A DNA stretch of 64,000 nt from DASWZN01 sp963841635 (GTDB lineage: Bacteria > Acidobacteriota > Terriglobia > Bryobacterales > Bryobacteraceae): the NCBI GenBank assembly GCA_963841635.1, contig CAWJDO010000003.1:868001-932000 (forward strand), in the 5' to 3' direction. The notes under the pieces were generated by a model. The model did not search any database. It was not told the origin of the DNA and worked only from the letters and a program-made list of their open reading frames with translations. Position 1 is the stretch's first letter; every line of letters begins with the position of its first letter. Position numbers and translations under genes: made by a program. This document shows, piece by piece, positions 50,000 through 59,605 of this stretch.

Positions 50000-52396
50000 T
50001 TGCGCTACGGGTACTTCGATAACGAGAACAGAGAGTACGTGATCGAGCGGCCGGATGTCCCGGTGTCCTGGACCAACTACCTGGGAGTGCGGGACCTGTG
50101 TACGGTGATCTCGCACAACGCCGGCGGATATTCCTTCTATCAGAACGCCGAGCACAAGCGGGTCACGCGCTTCCGGGCCAACGGCGTTCCGCTGGACAGG
50201 CCGGGGCACTACGTTTACCTGCGCGACGACGACACGGGCGAGTATTGGTCGGTCTCCTGGCAGCCCGTGGGCAAGGACCTTACGACGGCGCGCTACCAGT
50301 GCCGGCACGGTCTCTCGTACTCGAAGTTCTCCTGCGACTACCAGGATCTGCACGCGGACGAGACCGTCTTCATCCCCATCGACGACGATGCCGAGCTCTG
50401 GGATGTGCGGATCGGGAACACGGGCTCGCGCGAGCGCCACATCAGCGTGTTCTCGTACGTGGAGTTCTCGTTCCACCACATCGAAATCGACAACCAGAAC
50501 CTGCAGATGAGCCTCTACGCGGCGGGGGCGAACTGCGAAGACGGCATCATCGAATACGATTTCTTTTACGAGCCGTGGACCTTCCACTACTTCGCGTCGA
50601 GCTTCGAGCCGGACAGCTTTGACTGCGTGCGCGACCGGTTCCTGGGGAGCTACCGGACGGAGACGAATCCGGTGGCGGTCGAGCGCGGGGAGTGCGGCGG
50701 CAGCTCGGAGCTGGGCGGCAATCACTGCGGCGCGCTGCATAAGCGGCTGACGCTTGCGCCCGGGGAGGAGACGCGGCTTGTCCTGCTGCTGGGCGTGGGG
50801 GCGCGCGCCAAGGGGCGCGAGGTCAAGGCCAAGTATTCGGACCTGGCGGAAGTGGACCGGGCGTTTGCGGCGCTGGGTTCCTATTGGGACAAGAAGCTGG
50901 CGGCGTTCCAGTGCAAGACTCCGCACCAAGCACTCGACACCATGATCAACACCTGGACCTTGTACCAGGCCGAGACGTGCGTGGCGTGGTCGCGATTCGC
51001 ATCGTTCATCGAAGTGGGCGGGCGCACCGGTTTGGGGTATCGCGACACGTCGCAGGACGTCATGAGCGTGGTGCACACCAATCCCGCCAAGTGCCGGCAG
51101 CGGATCATCGAGCTGTTGAAAGGGCAGGTGAGCCAGGGCTACGGGCTGCACCTGTTCGACCCGGACTGGTTCGATCCGGAAAAGCAGAAGGCGCCGAAGT
51201 TCAAATCGCCCACGGTGACGCGGACTCCGGAGCGCAAGAGCCTGATTCACGGTCTGGAAGACGTGTGCTCGGACGATGCGCTGTGGCTGGTGGTCACGGT
51301 CTGCGAGTACGTGAAAGAGACCGGCGACGAGGCGCTGTTCGGGGAGGTGGTTCCTTTCGCGGACCAGGACGAGGCCACGGTCTACCACCACCTCAAGCGG
51401 GCGCTCGATTTCTCGGCGCGACAGGTGGGCGCCAATGGCATCTGCAAGGGACTTCGCGCGGACTGGAACGATTGCCTGAACCTAGGCGGCGGGGAAAGCG
51501 CGATGGTGTCCTTCATGCATCACTGGGCGCTGCGCGCTTTCGTCGAAGCGGCGGAGCATCTGGGCTGCGAGCAGGACGCCCACGAATATTGCGTGCTGGC
51601 GGACAGGGTCAAAGCGGCGTGCGAGAGAGAGCTGTGGGATGGCGAGTGGTACCTGCGGGGCTTCACGGCCAAGGGAGTTAAGATTGGCACTCGGGAGAGC
51701 GAGGAAGGCAAGGTCTTCATCGAAAGCAACACGTGGGCCGTGCTTTCCGACGCGGCATCGCCGGAGCGCGCCCGGATGGCGATGGACGCCGTGGACCAGC
51801 ACCTCTACTCTCCGTACGGCATACACCTGCTGTGGCCGGCCTTCTCAAAGCCGGATGACGATATCGGTTTCGTGACGCGCGTCTACAAGGGCATCAAAGA
51901 AAACGCGGCCATCTTCAGCCATCCCAATCCATGGGCCGTCATCGCCGAGTGCAAGCTCGGACGCGGCGAGCGGGCGATGAAGTTCTACGACTCGCTGCTG
52001 CCCGCGAATCAGAACGACATGATCGAGATCCGCGAGGCGGAGCCGTACTCCTATTGCCAGTTCGTGATGGGGCAGGACCACACGGCGTTCGGGCGGGCGA
52101 GGCATCCGTGGCTCACCGGGAGCGGCGGCTGGAACTACACCGCGGCGACGCGCTGGATCCTGGGAGTGCGTCTGAGCTTCGACGGAATGATCGTCGATCC
52201 GTGCATTCCGGCAGCGTGGAAAGGTTTTCAAGTGACGCGGGAGTGGCGTGGGGCGCGGTTTGAGATCACGGTAAAGAATCCCGCCGGAGTGCAGAAGGGC
52301 GTGCGGTCGATTACGCTGAATGGTGAGCCGGTGGAGGGCGCGATACGGCCTCAGCCGGCGGGTTCGGCGAATCGAGTCAGCGTGGTGATGGGATGA
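50000..52396 (+). CDS. chbP: GH94 N,N'-diacetylchitobiose phosphorylase
   Basis: The product has 798 residues from TTG 50000 (RYGYFDNENREYVIERPDVP). It splits N,N'-diacetylchitobiose with phosphate into GlcNAc-1-P and GlcNAc. From memory it is very close to the Vibrio enzyme along its length: WTNYLGVRDLCTVISHNAGG, CRHGLSYSKFSCDYQDLHAD, GGRTGLGYRDTSQDVMSV, and the catalytic GLRADWNDCLNLGGGESAMV with the general acid in DWND (residues 488-491). No signal peptide is seen, so it is cytoplasmic. Its stop overlaps the ATG of the chitinase frame (ATGA), and it begins 8 bases after the mutase gene. Confidence 0.93.
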   Translation: MRYGYFDNENREYVIERPDVPVSWTNYLGVRDLCTVISHNAGGYSFYQNAEHKRVTRFRANGVPLDRPGHYVYLRDDDTGEYWSVSWQPVGKDLTTARYQCRHGLSYSKFSCDYQDLHADETVFIPIDDDAELWDVRIGNTGSRERHISVFSYVEFSFHHIEIDNQNLQMSLYAAGANCEDGIIEYDFFYEPWTFHYFASSFEPDSFDCVRDRFLGSYRTETNPVAVERGECGGSSELGGNHCGALHKRLTLAPGEETRLVLLLGVGARAKGREVKAKYSDLAEVDRAFAALGSYWDKKLAAFQCKTPHQALDTMINTWTLYQAETCVAWSRFASFIEVGGRTGLGYRDTSQDVMSVVHTNPAKCRQRIIELLKGQVSQGYGLHLFDPDWFDPEKQKAPKFKSPTVTRTPERKSLIHGLEDVCSDDALWLVVTVCEYVKETGDEALFGEVVPFADQDEATVYHHLKRALDFSARQVGANGICKGLRADWNDCLNLGGGESAMVSFMHHWALRAFVEAAEHLGCEQDAHEYCVLADRVKAACERELWDGEWYLRGFTAKGVKIGTRESEEGKVFIESNTWAVLSDAASPERARMAMDAVDQHLYSPYGIHLLWPAFSKPDDDIGFVTRVYKGIKENAAIFSHPNPWAVIAECKLGRGERAMKFYDSLLPANQNDMIEIREAEPYSYCQFVMGQDHTAFGRARHPWLTGSGGWNYTAATRWILGVRLSFDGMIVDPCIPAAWKGFQVTREWRGARFEITVKNPAGVQKGVRSITLNGEPVEGAIRPQPAGSANRVSVVMG

Positions 52397-53706
52397 TCCG
52401 GCACGTCGCGGATGCGGACAGCTGGAGTGGGGCGGCTCCAGGAAGTTGGACGGAGGCGGGTCTGGAGACCCGCTGCAGGACTGGAGTCCTGCCCCACGGT
52501 TTCAGGGTCTTGGGGTTGGTGTTCCTGTTCGCTATGGCGGCAAACGCGCAGCGGGTCAACATGGCGTATTTCTACAACGGGGACGACGGGTACTCCCCGA
52601 AGAACATCGCCACGAGCGGGGCGGCGGCACGCATCACGCATTTGATGTACGCATTCGGGAAGCCGACGGCAACCGGCTGTGCGGTTTCGGACCGCGAAGC
52701 CGACTATGAAAAACGGTATGACGCCGCGGATAGCGTGGATGGCAAAGCCGACAGCGAGGCGCCACACACCGTGCGCGGCAACTTCGGTCAATTGCTGAAG
52801 TTGAAGGCTGCCTACCCGCGGCTGAAGGTGGTCATCTCGTTGGGCGGGTGGACGCTCTCCTCCCATTTTTCGGAGGCGGCCTCGAGCGCGGCCTCGCGGC
52901 GGGCCTTCGTGGCCTCCTGCGTCGGGCTGTTCATCAAAGGCGAGCTGGGGAGCGGGAGGTCGATTGCGGGACTGTTCGATGGCATCGACGTCGATTGGGA
53001 GTACCCCGGCGCCTGCGGAAACACGTGCGCCTTTTCGGCTGCCGATCCGCAGAACTTCACGGCACTGCTGGCGGAGTTCCGGCGCCAGCTTGACCGGCTC
53101 GACAAGCGCTATTTGCTCACGGCCGCGGTGCCGGCGGGGCACGACCAGTACTCGCTCCTCGATCTGAAGGCGATTCATCCGTACCTCAACTACATCAACC
53201 TGATGGCGTACGATTTGCACGGGGCGTGGGAGAAGACCACCAACCACAATGCGGCGCTGTACGCCAATCCGGCGGAGCCGTCCGAAGGCGCGAACCGCAA
53301 TGTTGACCGCGCGGTGACGGACTACCTGGCGGCCGGAGTTCCACCGGGGAAACTCGTGCTGGGAGTGCCGTTCTACGGCCATGGGTGGAAGGGCGTGGCC
53401 AACACGAACAACGGGCTCTATCAGGCGGCAACCGGGCCGGCGAAGGCGGGTGACGAATCCGGCAGCGGCGGCTACCGCGTGCTTAAAGACCTGGGCTACC
53501 CGGGATTTCGCGATCCGGTGGCTCAGGCGTATTGGGTGTACAGCGCGGCCGCCGGCGTGTTCTGGTCCTACGACGATCCCGCCTCTTTAGTCAACAAGGC
53601 GAACTATATCAAGAGGAAGGGGCTGGCCGGCGCGATGTCGTGGGAATTGAGCAACGACGACGCTTCGTCCACGCTTCTGACCGCCCTCGCGGACGGCTTG
53701 AAGTAG
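52393..53706 (+). CDS. Secreted GH18 chitinase
   Basis: This GH18 enzyme has 437 residues if ATG 52393 is used. The catalytic motif FDGIDVDWEYPG has Glu203 as acid (D-x-x-D-x-D-x-E). LKVVISLGGWTLSSHF and LINLMAYDLHGAWE are the other family strands. The signal peptide core is VLGLVFLFAMAANAQ (about residues 40-54), so some 38 residues precede it. Part of these is encoded by repeat palindromes at 52456-52492. A later TTG or GTG start (52510, 52516 or 52519) is possible. It should cut chitin outside the cell, feeding the phosphorylase pathway. Confidence 0.9.
   Translation: MIRHVADADSWSGAAPGSWTEAGLETRCRTGVLPHGFRVLGLVFLFAMAANAQRVNMAYFYNGDDGYSPKNIATSGAAARITHLMYAFGKPTATGCAVSDREADYEKRYDAADSVDGKADSEAPHTVRGNFGQLLKLKAAYPRLKVVISLGGWTLSSHFSEAASSAASRRAFVASCVGLFIKGELGSGRSIAGLFDGIDVDWEYPGACGNTCAFSAADPQNFTALLAEFRRQLDRLDKRYLLTAAVPAGHDQYSLLDLKAIHPYLNYINLMAYDLHGAWEKTTNHNAALYANPAEPSEGANRNVDRAVTDYLAAGVPPGKLVLGVPFYGHGWKGVANTNNGLYQAATGPAKAGDESGSGGYRVLKDLGYPGFRDPVAQAYWVYSAAAGVFWSYDDPASLVNKANYIKRKGLAGAMSWELSNDDASSTLLTALADGLK
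52456..52492. repeat. Dispersed palindrome family 2, two adjacent hairpins inside the chitinase 5' end
   Basis: GCGGGTCT-GG-AGACCCGC (52456-52473) and GCAGGACT-GG-AGTCCTGC (52475-52492) are two perfect inverted repeats side by side. The second matches the palindrome at 9153-9172 in reverse orientation. Confidence 0.85.
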
Positions 53707-54126
53707 GCGCCTCACAGCGCGATTCCCATTTTGTGAAGAGCCTACGTTCGGGTGCTCATAATCCTCTCCGGCGCCGTCTCGGGCATCCGTCGAGGAGCCC
53801 AGCCGCACGTGAGTCACAACCACGAGCTCATCCGGCTGCGCAGCCACTTCCCCAAGGCAGGCAACGAGTTGCGGACCCAGCCCCTTGGGCCCTCGCGTAA
53901 CTCAGGCGTAACGAACATGTTCCGAACAGCCCGGCAACGGTTTGGAACTGGACATGCCCTCGTGGTCGGCACAGGATTGCGTGTGCAGCGCCTCAGGGGT
54001 CTACGGTCGGAGGCCCGGCGGTTGGGGTCATAACCGCAGGGCACGTTTTGCGTTGGCTGGCGTAGCGACGCACCGGCAGAACAGGGCGCTCCTAACCGAA
54101 AGGCGATTAAGCGAAAGGAGCTTTAG
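53707..54126. other. Regulatory gap before the TonB-dependent receptor
   Basis: This 420-base region has no supported gene. It contains upstream element copy B (53908-53957) and, just before the receptor, the ribosome binding site AAAGGAGC. If transcription starts just after element B, the leader is about 155 bases long. No riboswitch structure is recognised. Confidence 0.55.
53908..53957 (+). promoter_or_regulatory. Conserved chitin-locus upstream element, copy B
   Basis: It begins GTAACGAACATGTTCCGAAC and ends CAACGGTTTGGAACTGGACA-TGC, aligning base for base with copies A and C apart from one inserted base in the middle. GG-N10-GC spacing of a sigma-54 promoter is present (GGAACTGGACATGC). 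It lies 169 bases before the receptor ATG. Confidence 0.6.
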
Positions 54127-57100
54127 ATGCAACTGAAGCGCTACTCGACAATTTGGATTCTGGCGCTGTGCCTGGTGGCGGCGATGGTCTCGGCCATTCC
54201 GGCACGGGCGCAGGACGTCACGGCGTCCATTACCGGCGCGGTCACCGATCCTACCGGAGCTGTGATGGCGGGGGTCCCCGTGACGGCCAGCGATCTGGAT
54301 CGGGGCACGACATTCACCACCACCACCGACAATGCCGGTGTTTACAACCTGGTCCGGCTTCCCGTGGGCCGTTATTCGGTGAAGGTGGCCAGCCCGGGAT
54401 TCCAGACCGCGATTCAGGCGAAGGTGGAACTGGTACTCAACCAGGTGGCCAAACTCGATTTCCAGCTGAAGGTTGGAAACGTCACGGAGACGGTGGAGGT
54501 GAGCTCGGCGGCTCCGATCCTGCAGACCGAGACGACAACGCTCGGCACGGTGATGCAGTCGGCCGCGATCACCAGCCTGCCGCTCGCAACCCGAAACTAC
54601 AACCAGCTCGCGCTGCTGATGCCTGGCGCGGTTACGACCAGCCCGGGCGCTTTCAATACCGGGCAGGCGACATTCAACTCGGGCCGCCCGTACATCAACG
54701 GCAATCGTGAACAGGCGAACTACTACCTGCTGGACGGCATGGAGAACGTGGAATTCGTCGATAACAACGTCGCCTACTCGCCGAATGTGGACGCCATCGA
54801 GGAGTTCAATGTGGTGACGAACAATCCGTCGGCGGACTATGGGCAGTTCCTTGGCGGCGTGGTCAGCGTGGTGACCAAGTCTGGAACCAACTCCTATCAC
54901 GGCGACCTGTTTGAATTCCTGCGCAACGATGCGATGAACGCCAATGAGTGGTCCCGGAACTTCGCCCAGGATGCTCCCGAGGTCAGCGGAAGCCCGCAGA
55001 AGCTGCGCTGGAACGAATTTGGCGGGATCTTCGGCGGCCCGATCCAGAAGAACAAGCTGTTCTTCTTCGTCGACTATCAGGGGTCGCGCTTCGATCACCC
55101 GACCACTGTCGGCACCATCAATACCTTTACGGCCGCGGAAAACGGCCTGGACTTCACGGATCTGGGAGTCGCGCTGCACTACCCGGGCACGAACGTACCG
55201 ATGCCGTCGAACCTCAACAACGCGACGAAATGCGGCGCGGGGCAGAAGATGGGGGTGGATCCCTGTATTACCCTCAGCGCGACCGCGCAGAACATCATGA
55301 AGGCGCTTCCGCAGGCCAGCGGCGGCGCCACGACCAACAACGTGCTGAACTCGGAGCGCGACTTCATCAACGGCGATCAAGGCGACGCCAAGATCGACTG
55401 GGCCCCGACCGACCGCGACCGGATTTCGATGCGGTACTCGCAGCAGAGCGTGGTGCAGCAGTTCGTGAACAGCCAGGAGGCGCTCTACAGCACCAGCGGC
55501 AACAGCAGACTTCCGCTCCAGAGCGGGGTCATCAACTATACCCGGACTCTGAAGCCGACCCTCATCAATGCGTTCCGCGTCGGCGTGAATTACTTCCCGG
55601 CCGAGGCGAACTTGCAACCTACCACCTCGAGCAACCTGGGGGCGCTGGTGCCGGGCGAGCCGACGAGCTACCTGCCTGGCTTATTCTTCTCGGGAGCGCC
55701 GATCGGCGGCGGTCAGAATGGCCCGTTCGCTTTCGGAACGGTGAACGCGCCGGAGATCTTCCACCAGACCTCGATCCTGCTCGAAGATACGGCGATCCTG
55801 ACCCACGGCGCGCACAACATGAAGTTCGGGTTCCAGTTTATCCGTTATCGCAACAACTACGTTCCGGCCACCAGCAACGACGGCGCGGCGGGACAGATCG
55901 GCTTCAACGGCAGCTACACGGGGAACGCGGAAACCGACTTTGTTGTCGGCCTGCCGTTCTATATGGGTTACGGCAAGGGCTTTGCCGGGACGGTTGGACA
56001 GCGCAACAACGCTTACGGAGCTTACTTCCAGGATGACTGGAAACTGGCTCCGAATCTGACCGTAAACCTCGGTATCCGGTGGCAGGTATTCACGCCGATA
56101 TACGAAGTCGGCAATCGCATGACTAACTTCGGCTTATACACGGGAGAAGTGCAACTCGCCGGGGTGAACGGCAACAGCCGCGCTTTGTACAACCAGTACA
56201 ACGGCATCGCCAACTTCCTGCCGCGCGTCGGCGTAGCGTGGACCCCGTTTAAGAACACGGTGGTTCGCGCGGCCTTCAGCCGCTCGAGCTTCCAGGAGGG
56301 CACCGGCGAGTATAACCGCCTGGCCACGAACGCTCCCTGGAACACCGATCTGGTGGGGCAATGGGGGGGCGGCACGAATGGAGTGATCCCATCCGGCCAA
56401 GTGACTCTCGATCAGGGCTTCACTGGCCTCGGCGCCGCCGGCGCAGGCTGCACGGTTGACAACGTGACGTCCGTTCCCGCGGCCTGCTTCGCGGGGGTCA
56501 GGATCCACATGACGACTCCGGATTATCGCCCGGCCGTGTCCAACCAGTGGAACATCTCCATTCAGCAGCAACTCGGCAGTTCGACTACCCTGCAGGCTGC
56601 CTATGTGGGACAACATACGGACCACCTGGCGACGATCATCTTTGCCGGGCAGAAAGTCCTCGAATCGCCCGGCGTCGTAGGGCCCAGCCCGTACCTCGCC
56701 GGCAATCCGGGCTTCCTGGCGGCTGGCACAGGCCAAGTGCGGCTCAACGCAAGCTGGGGCATTCAGAACTACAACGCTCTGCAGATTGCGTTCCAACAAC
56801 GGCTCAGCCACGGGCTGTCATTCCAGGCGAACTACACTTGGTCGAAGTGCCTGACGAATAACTTCGGTTACTACGGAAGGTATGGCGACGCGGCGGCGAG
56901 TCAGGCCAGCGCCGACATCTCCTTCCAGTTGAACGCCTATGACATGAACCTCGACTACGGTCTGTGCGACCACGACGTGGTGAACGTGTTCAACGGCTAC
57001 GTTACTTACGAATTGCCCTTCGGCAAGAATCGCATGTATGGCAAGGGCGCGAGCCCGGTTGTCGATGCTGTGCTCGGCGGTTGGAACGTGAACGCGATCT

Positions 57101-57549
57101 ACACCTTCCATGGTGGATTCCCGATCTCGATGCTCGACTGGGGCGGGGATGCGGGCACAGGTTCGGCGCAGGGCAGACCGAACTGCAACGGTCCTTCAAT
57201 TCCGACTCCTTACACCAACAATCCGGCCTCCAACGGGGGCGGTTATGTGTGGTTCAGCACGGCCAACATGTCCGACCCGGCGCCCGGCTATTTCGGCAAT
57301 TGCGGCGTCAGCACGGAGAGGGGCCCTGGCCTGAAGCAGATCGATTTCAGTCTCGGCAAGCAGTTCAACTTCCCGGGCAAGGAAAACCGCTATCTGGAAT
57401 TCCGCGCCGAGGCTATCAACGCGTTTAACACCCCGGTTCTGGTTGTGAACGGGTATTCCATCGATGTTTTCGGCGGCTCGCAAGCGGGAGTCGTCAATAC
57501 GTCGCAAGGCGCTCGCAACCTGCAACTTGGGTTGAAGTTCGTGTTCTAG
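54127..57549 (+). CDS. Oar-like TonB-dependent outer-membrane receptor with carboxypeptidase-regulatory domain
   Basis: This 1,140-residue protein has a signal peptide ending near IPARAQ, then a carboxypeptidase-regulatory (Ig-like) domain at about residues 35-115 (ASITGAVTDPTGAVMAGVPV, GVYNLVRLPVGRYSVKVASP). The plug region is at about 130-270 (NREQANYYLLDGMENVEFVD, FLGGVVSVVTKSGTNSYHGD). The beta-barrel ends in LQLGLKFVF with the terminal Phe of outer-membrane proteins. Such receptors abound in Acidobacteriota and import large glycans or peptides. Element B and its position beside the chitin operon suggest chitooligosaccharides. Confidence 0.9.
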   Translation: MQLKRYSTIWILALCLVAAMVSAIPARAQDVTASITGAVTDPTGAVMAGVPVTASDLDRGTTFTTTTDNAGVYNLVRLPVGRYSVKVASPGFQTAIQAKVELVLNQVAKLDFQLKVGNVTETVEVSSAAPILQTETTTLGTVMQSAAITSLPLATRNYNQLALLMPGAVTTSPGAFNTGQATFNSGRPYINGNREQANYYLLDGMENVEFVDNNVAYSPNVDAIEEFNVVTNNPSADYGQFLGGVVSVVTKSGTNSYHGDLFEFLRNDAMNANEWSRNFAQDAPEVSGSPQKLRWNEFGGIFGGPIQKNKLFFFVDYQGSRFDHPTTVGTINTFTAAENGLDFTDLGVALHYPGTNVPMPSNLNNATKCGAGQKMGVDPCITLSATAQNIMKALPQASGGATTNNVLNSERDFINGDQGDAKIDWAPTDRDRISMRYSQQSVVQQFVNSQEALYSTSGNSRLPLQSGVINYTRTLKPTLINAFRVGVNYFPAEANLQPTTSSNLGALVPGEPTSYLPGLFFSGAPIGGGQNGPFAFGTVNAPEIFHQTSILLEDTAILTHGAHNMKFGFQFIRYRNNYVPATSNDGAAGQIGFNGSYTGNAETDFVVGLPFYMGYGKGFAGTVGQRNNAYGAYFQDDWKLAPNLTVNLGIRWQVFTPIYEVGNRMTNFGLYTGEVQLAGVNGNSRALYNQYNGIANFLPRVGVAWTPFKNTVVRAAFSRSSFQEGTGEYNRLATNAPWNTDLVGQWGGGTNGVIPSGQVTLDQGFTGLGAAGAGCTVDNVTSVPAACFAGVRIHMTTPDYRPAVSNQWNISIQQQLGSSTTLQAAYVGQHTDHLATIIFAGQKVLESPGVVGPSPYLAGNPGFLAAGTGQVRLNASWGIQNYNALQIAFQQRLSHGLSFQANYTWSKCLTNNFGYYGRYGDAAASQASADISFQLNAYDMNLDYGLCDHDVVNVFNGYVTYELPFGKNRMYGKGASPVVDAVLGGWNVNAIYTFHGGFPISMLDWGGDAGTGSAQGRPNCNGPSIPTPYTNNPASNGGGYVWFSTANMSDPAPGYFGNCGVSTERGPGLKQIDFSLGKQFNFPGKENRYLEFRAEAINAFNTPVLVVNGYSIDVFGGSQAGVVNTSQGARNLQLGLKFVF

Positions 57550-57567
57550 GTTCGCATGGTTCATGAG

Positions 57568-57608
57568 CGCGGCCCGGTGCCCCTGTGGTGCCGGGCCGCG
57601 CGTTTTTT
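57568..57608 (+). terminator. Rho-independent terminator after the receptor gene
   Basis: CGCGGCCCGG (57568-57577) pairs exactly with CCGGGCCGCG (57591-57600) around a 13-base loop and is followed by TTTTTT (57603-57608). It ends just before the next start codon, so some read-through or an embedded promoter must serve the TPR gene. Confidence 0.85.
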
Positions 57609-57613
57609 GTACT

Positions 57614-58498
57614 ATGACTCCCCAAACCCGTAACCACTCAGGCCCGCGACCGATCGAGCCGTTTCACTCGCTTGCCCACGCGCTGGCGATCCTGCTGCTG
57701 GGCGTCGCACTGCCGGCTTCGGCCCAAAAAGGCACCACGCCCCCATCGAGCGTTCCCAAGCCCGCGCCTACTCCCTCGCGGCCGATTTACGATCCCATGC
57801 AGGACCCCACGAGGAACGGGAAGGCGACCTCGGGTCCCACTCCCACGGTCACGGTCCCGAAAGGGGCGGGAGAGACGGTCAGCGTGACGACGCTCGCCGC
57901 GCCTCCGGAGGCGCGCGCGGCTTACGACAAGGGTATCCGGGCGTACAACAAACAAAAATTGCCGGAAGCGCAGAAGAACCTGGAGAAGGCCGTAGAAATC
58001 TATCCCCAGTTCGCTTCAGCCTGGTACAGCCTCGGTGTGTGCCTGGGGGCACGGAATAATCCTGAAGGCGCCGCCGCGGCGTATCGACGGTCCATCGAAG
58101 CCGACTCGAAATATCCCGAACCATACGTGCAGCTCGCCGCCGTGGAATTGAACGCCAGTAGGTGGGAGGAGGCAGCGGACGCCACCGGTAAAGTGATCCA
58201 CCTCGATCCCCTGCACTTCCCCGAAGCGTATCTCTACAACTCGGTGGCGAACCTCCAGCTATTGAAGTTCGATGCGGCCGAACGCAGTGCGCGCGAGGCG
58301 CTTCGCACGGACACGGAGCACAAATTCCCGAAGGCGGAGCAGATGTTGGCGCTGGCGCTGGCGAACGAGAAAGACTACGCCGGCGCGAGGAGCCATCTGA
58401 CGGCGTACCTTGCGCTGGAGAAGAACCCCACCGAGCTTGCGTTGGGGCGCAAGCAGCTCGCCGTGATCGAACAGGAAGCGTCCGAGGCCGGCCACTGA
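57614..58498 (+). CDS. Exported TPR-repeat protein
   Basis: The product has 294 residues from ATG 57614, five bases after the terminator T-run. It has a signal peptide (LAHALAILLLGVALPASAQ), a Pro-rich linker (residues 40-80) and four or so TPR units from about residue 100 (AYDKGIRAYNKQKLPEAQKN, ASAWYSLGVCLGARNNPEGA, PEPYVQLAAVELNASRWEEA). It probably works as a periplasmic scaffold. It belongs to the same gene run as the receptor and the next two genes. Confidence 0.75.
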   Translation: MTPQTRNHSGPRPIEPFHSLAHALAILLLGVALPASAQKGTTPPSSVPKPAPTPSRPIYDPMQDPTRNGKATSGPTPTVTVPKGAGETVSVTTLAAPPEARAAYDKGIRAYNKQKLPEAQKNLEKAVEIYPQFASAWYSLGVCLGARNNPEGAAAAYRRSIEADSKYPEPYVQLAAVELNASRWEEAADATGKVIHLDPLHFPEAYLYNSVANLQLLKFDAAERSAREALRTDTEHKFPKAEQMLALALANEKDYAGARSHLTAYLALEKNPTELALGRKQLAVIEQEASEAGH

Positions 58499-58513
58499 AT
58501 GGCGCGGGCCACC

Positions 58514-58591
58514 AGCACCGAACCGCGCACGTCAGCAAGCGGAGGGGCGGCTTGGCGCGGGTCCGCTCCCTCACGGTCGCGGTTCGGTGCT
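58514..58591. repeat. Dispersed repeat family 1, inverted pair between the TPR genes
   Basis: The arms are AGCACCGAACCGCGCACGTC... (58514-58543) and TCCGCTCCCTCACGGTCGCG... (58562-58591), facing each other over an 18-base centre. They can fold into a long hairpin in the mRNA. The order of arms is reversed compared with 11279-11352. Confidence 0.85.
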
Positions 58592-58648
58592 GCGCATCCC
58601 GATGTTCCTGGCCGGCGCGTGTGCTCCAATGGTGGAAGCGAGTTTCCT

Positions 58649-59605
58649 ATGTGTCGTACGGCCCTGTTGGTGCTTGTGTGCGCGGCGATCAGTGTTGCCG
58701 CGCCGGATCAGTCGGCCGCCGAGCGCGGCACCGCGCTAGCCGAGCAAGGGAACTGCGCCGACGCCATGCCGCTGATCCACGATGCGCTGGAACAGGTGGC
58801 CCAAATACAAGACCGCGATCTGAAGCGCCGCATGGGCGCCGCGGGCGTTCGTTGCGCGATGACGCTGAACCACCAGGGAGCCGCCACGTTGTTGCTGGCC
58901 TGGATGGAACAGGAATTCCCGAACGACCCCGAGATCCTGTTCATGGCCACGCACGTCTACTCGGACCTGGCGGCGCGGACGTCGCAGGAGTTGATGGACG
59001 CCGCCCCCAATTCGCCGCTGGTAGTGGAGATCAACGCCGAGAAATTCGAGAAGCAGGGCGAGTGGAAGAAGGCCATCGCGGAATACCGCGTGCTGCTCGG
59101 GCGCGAACCGCGGATGCCGGGGATTCACAACCGCATTGGCCAGATCATCCTGGCCATGCCGGCCACGGCGACGTCGAACGACGAGGCCCGCAAGGAGTTC
59201 GAACAGGAGTTGAAGGTCTATCCGCAGAACGCCGGGGCGGAATATTTCCTGGGCGAACTGGATCGCAAGGGCGGCCACCTGCCGCAGGCCATCGAGCACT
59301 TCAGGAACGCGACGAAGCTGAATCCGGGCTTGCCGGAGCCGTACTTCGGTCTGGGCCGGTCGCTGCTCGATTCCGACCGCGCGGCGGACGCCGTAGAGCC
59401 GCTGGAGACCGCGGCGCGCCTGGCGCCCGCGAATCCTACGATACATTTCACCCTCGCGCACGCCTACCAGGAACTGGGACGCAAGGACGATGCCGCGCGC
59501 GAATTCGCGCTGCAGAAGAGCACCTCCCAGAAGATCCAGCAGAATACCGAGACGGTGAAGCGGAATGTCTCGGGCGTGCCGGCGCCGGATAGCGGCGGCA
59601 AGTGA
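58649..59605 (+). CDS. Exported TPR-repeat protein, second copy type
   Basis: The product has 318 residues from ATG 58649 (MCRTALLVLVCAAISVAAPD, signal peptide). The longer open frame from 58499 passes through repeat DNA and is rejected. Several TPR units follow (EKQGEWKKAIAEYRVLLGRE, AGAEYFLGELDRKGGHLPQA, PEPYFGLGRSLLDSDRAADA, PTIHFTLAHAYQELGRKDDA). The stop codon overlaps the GTG of the next gene, so translation is coupled. A periplasmic role with the CRTAC1 protein is likely. Confidence 0.78.
   Translation: MCRTALLVLVCAAISVAAPDQSAAERGTALAEQGNCADAMPLIHDALEQVAQIQDRDLKRRMGAAGVRCAMTLNHQGAATLLLAWMEQEFPNDPEILFMATHVYSDLAARTSQELMDAAPNSPLVVEINAEKFEKQGEWKKAIAEYRVLLGREPRMPGIHNRIGQIILAMPATATSNDEARKEFEQELKVYPQNAGAEYFLGELDRKGGHLPQAIEHFRNATKLNPGLPEPYFGLGRSLLDSDRAADAVEPLETAARLAPANPTIHFTLAHAYQELGRKDDAAREFALQKSTSQKIQQNTETVKRNVSGVPAPDSGGK

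Noticed and set aside
58499..58648. N-terminal extension of the second TPR protein
   Set aside because: The codons come from repeat family 1. A signal peptide starts at ATG 58649.
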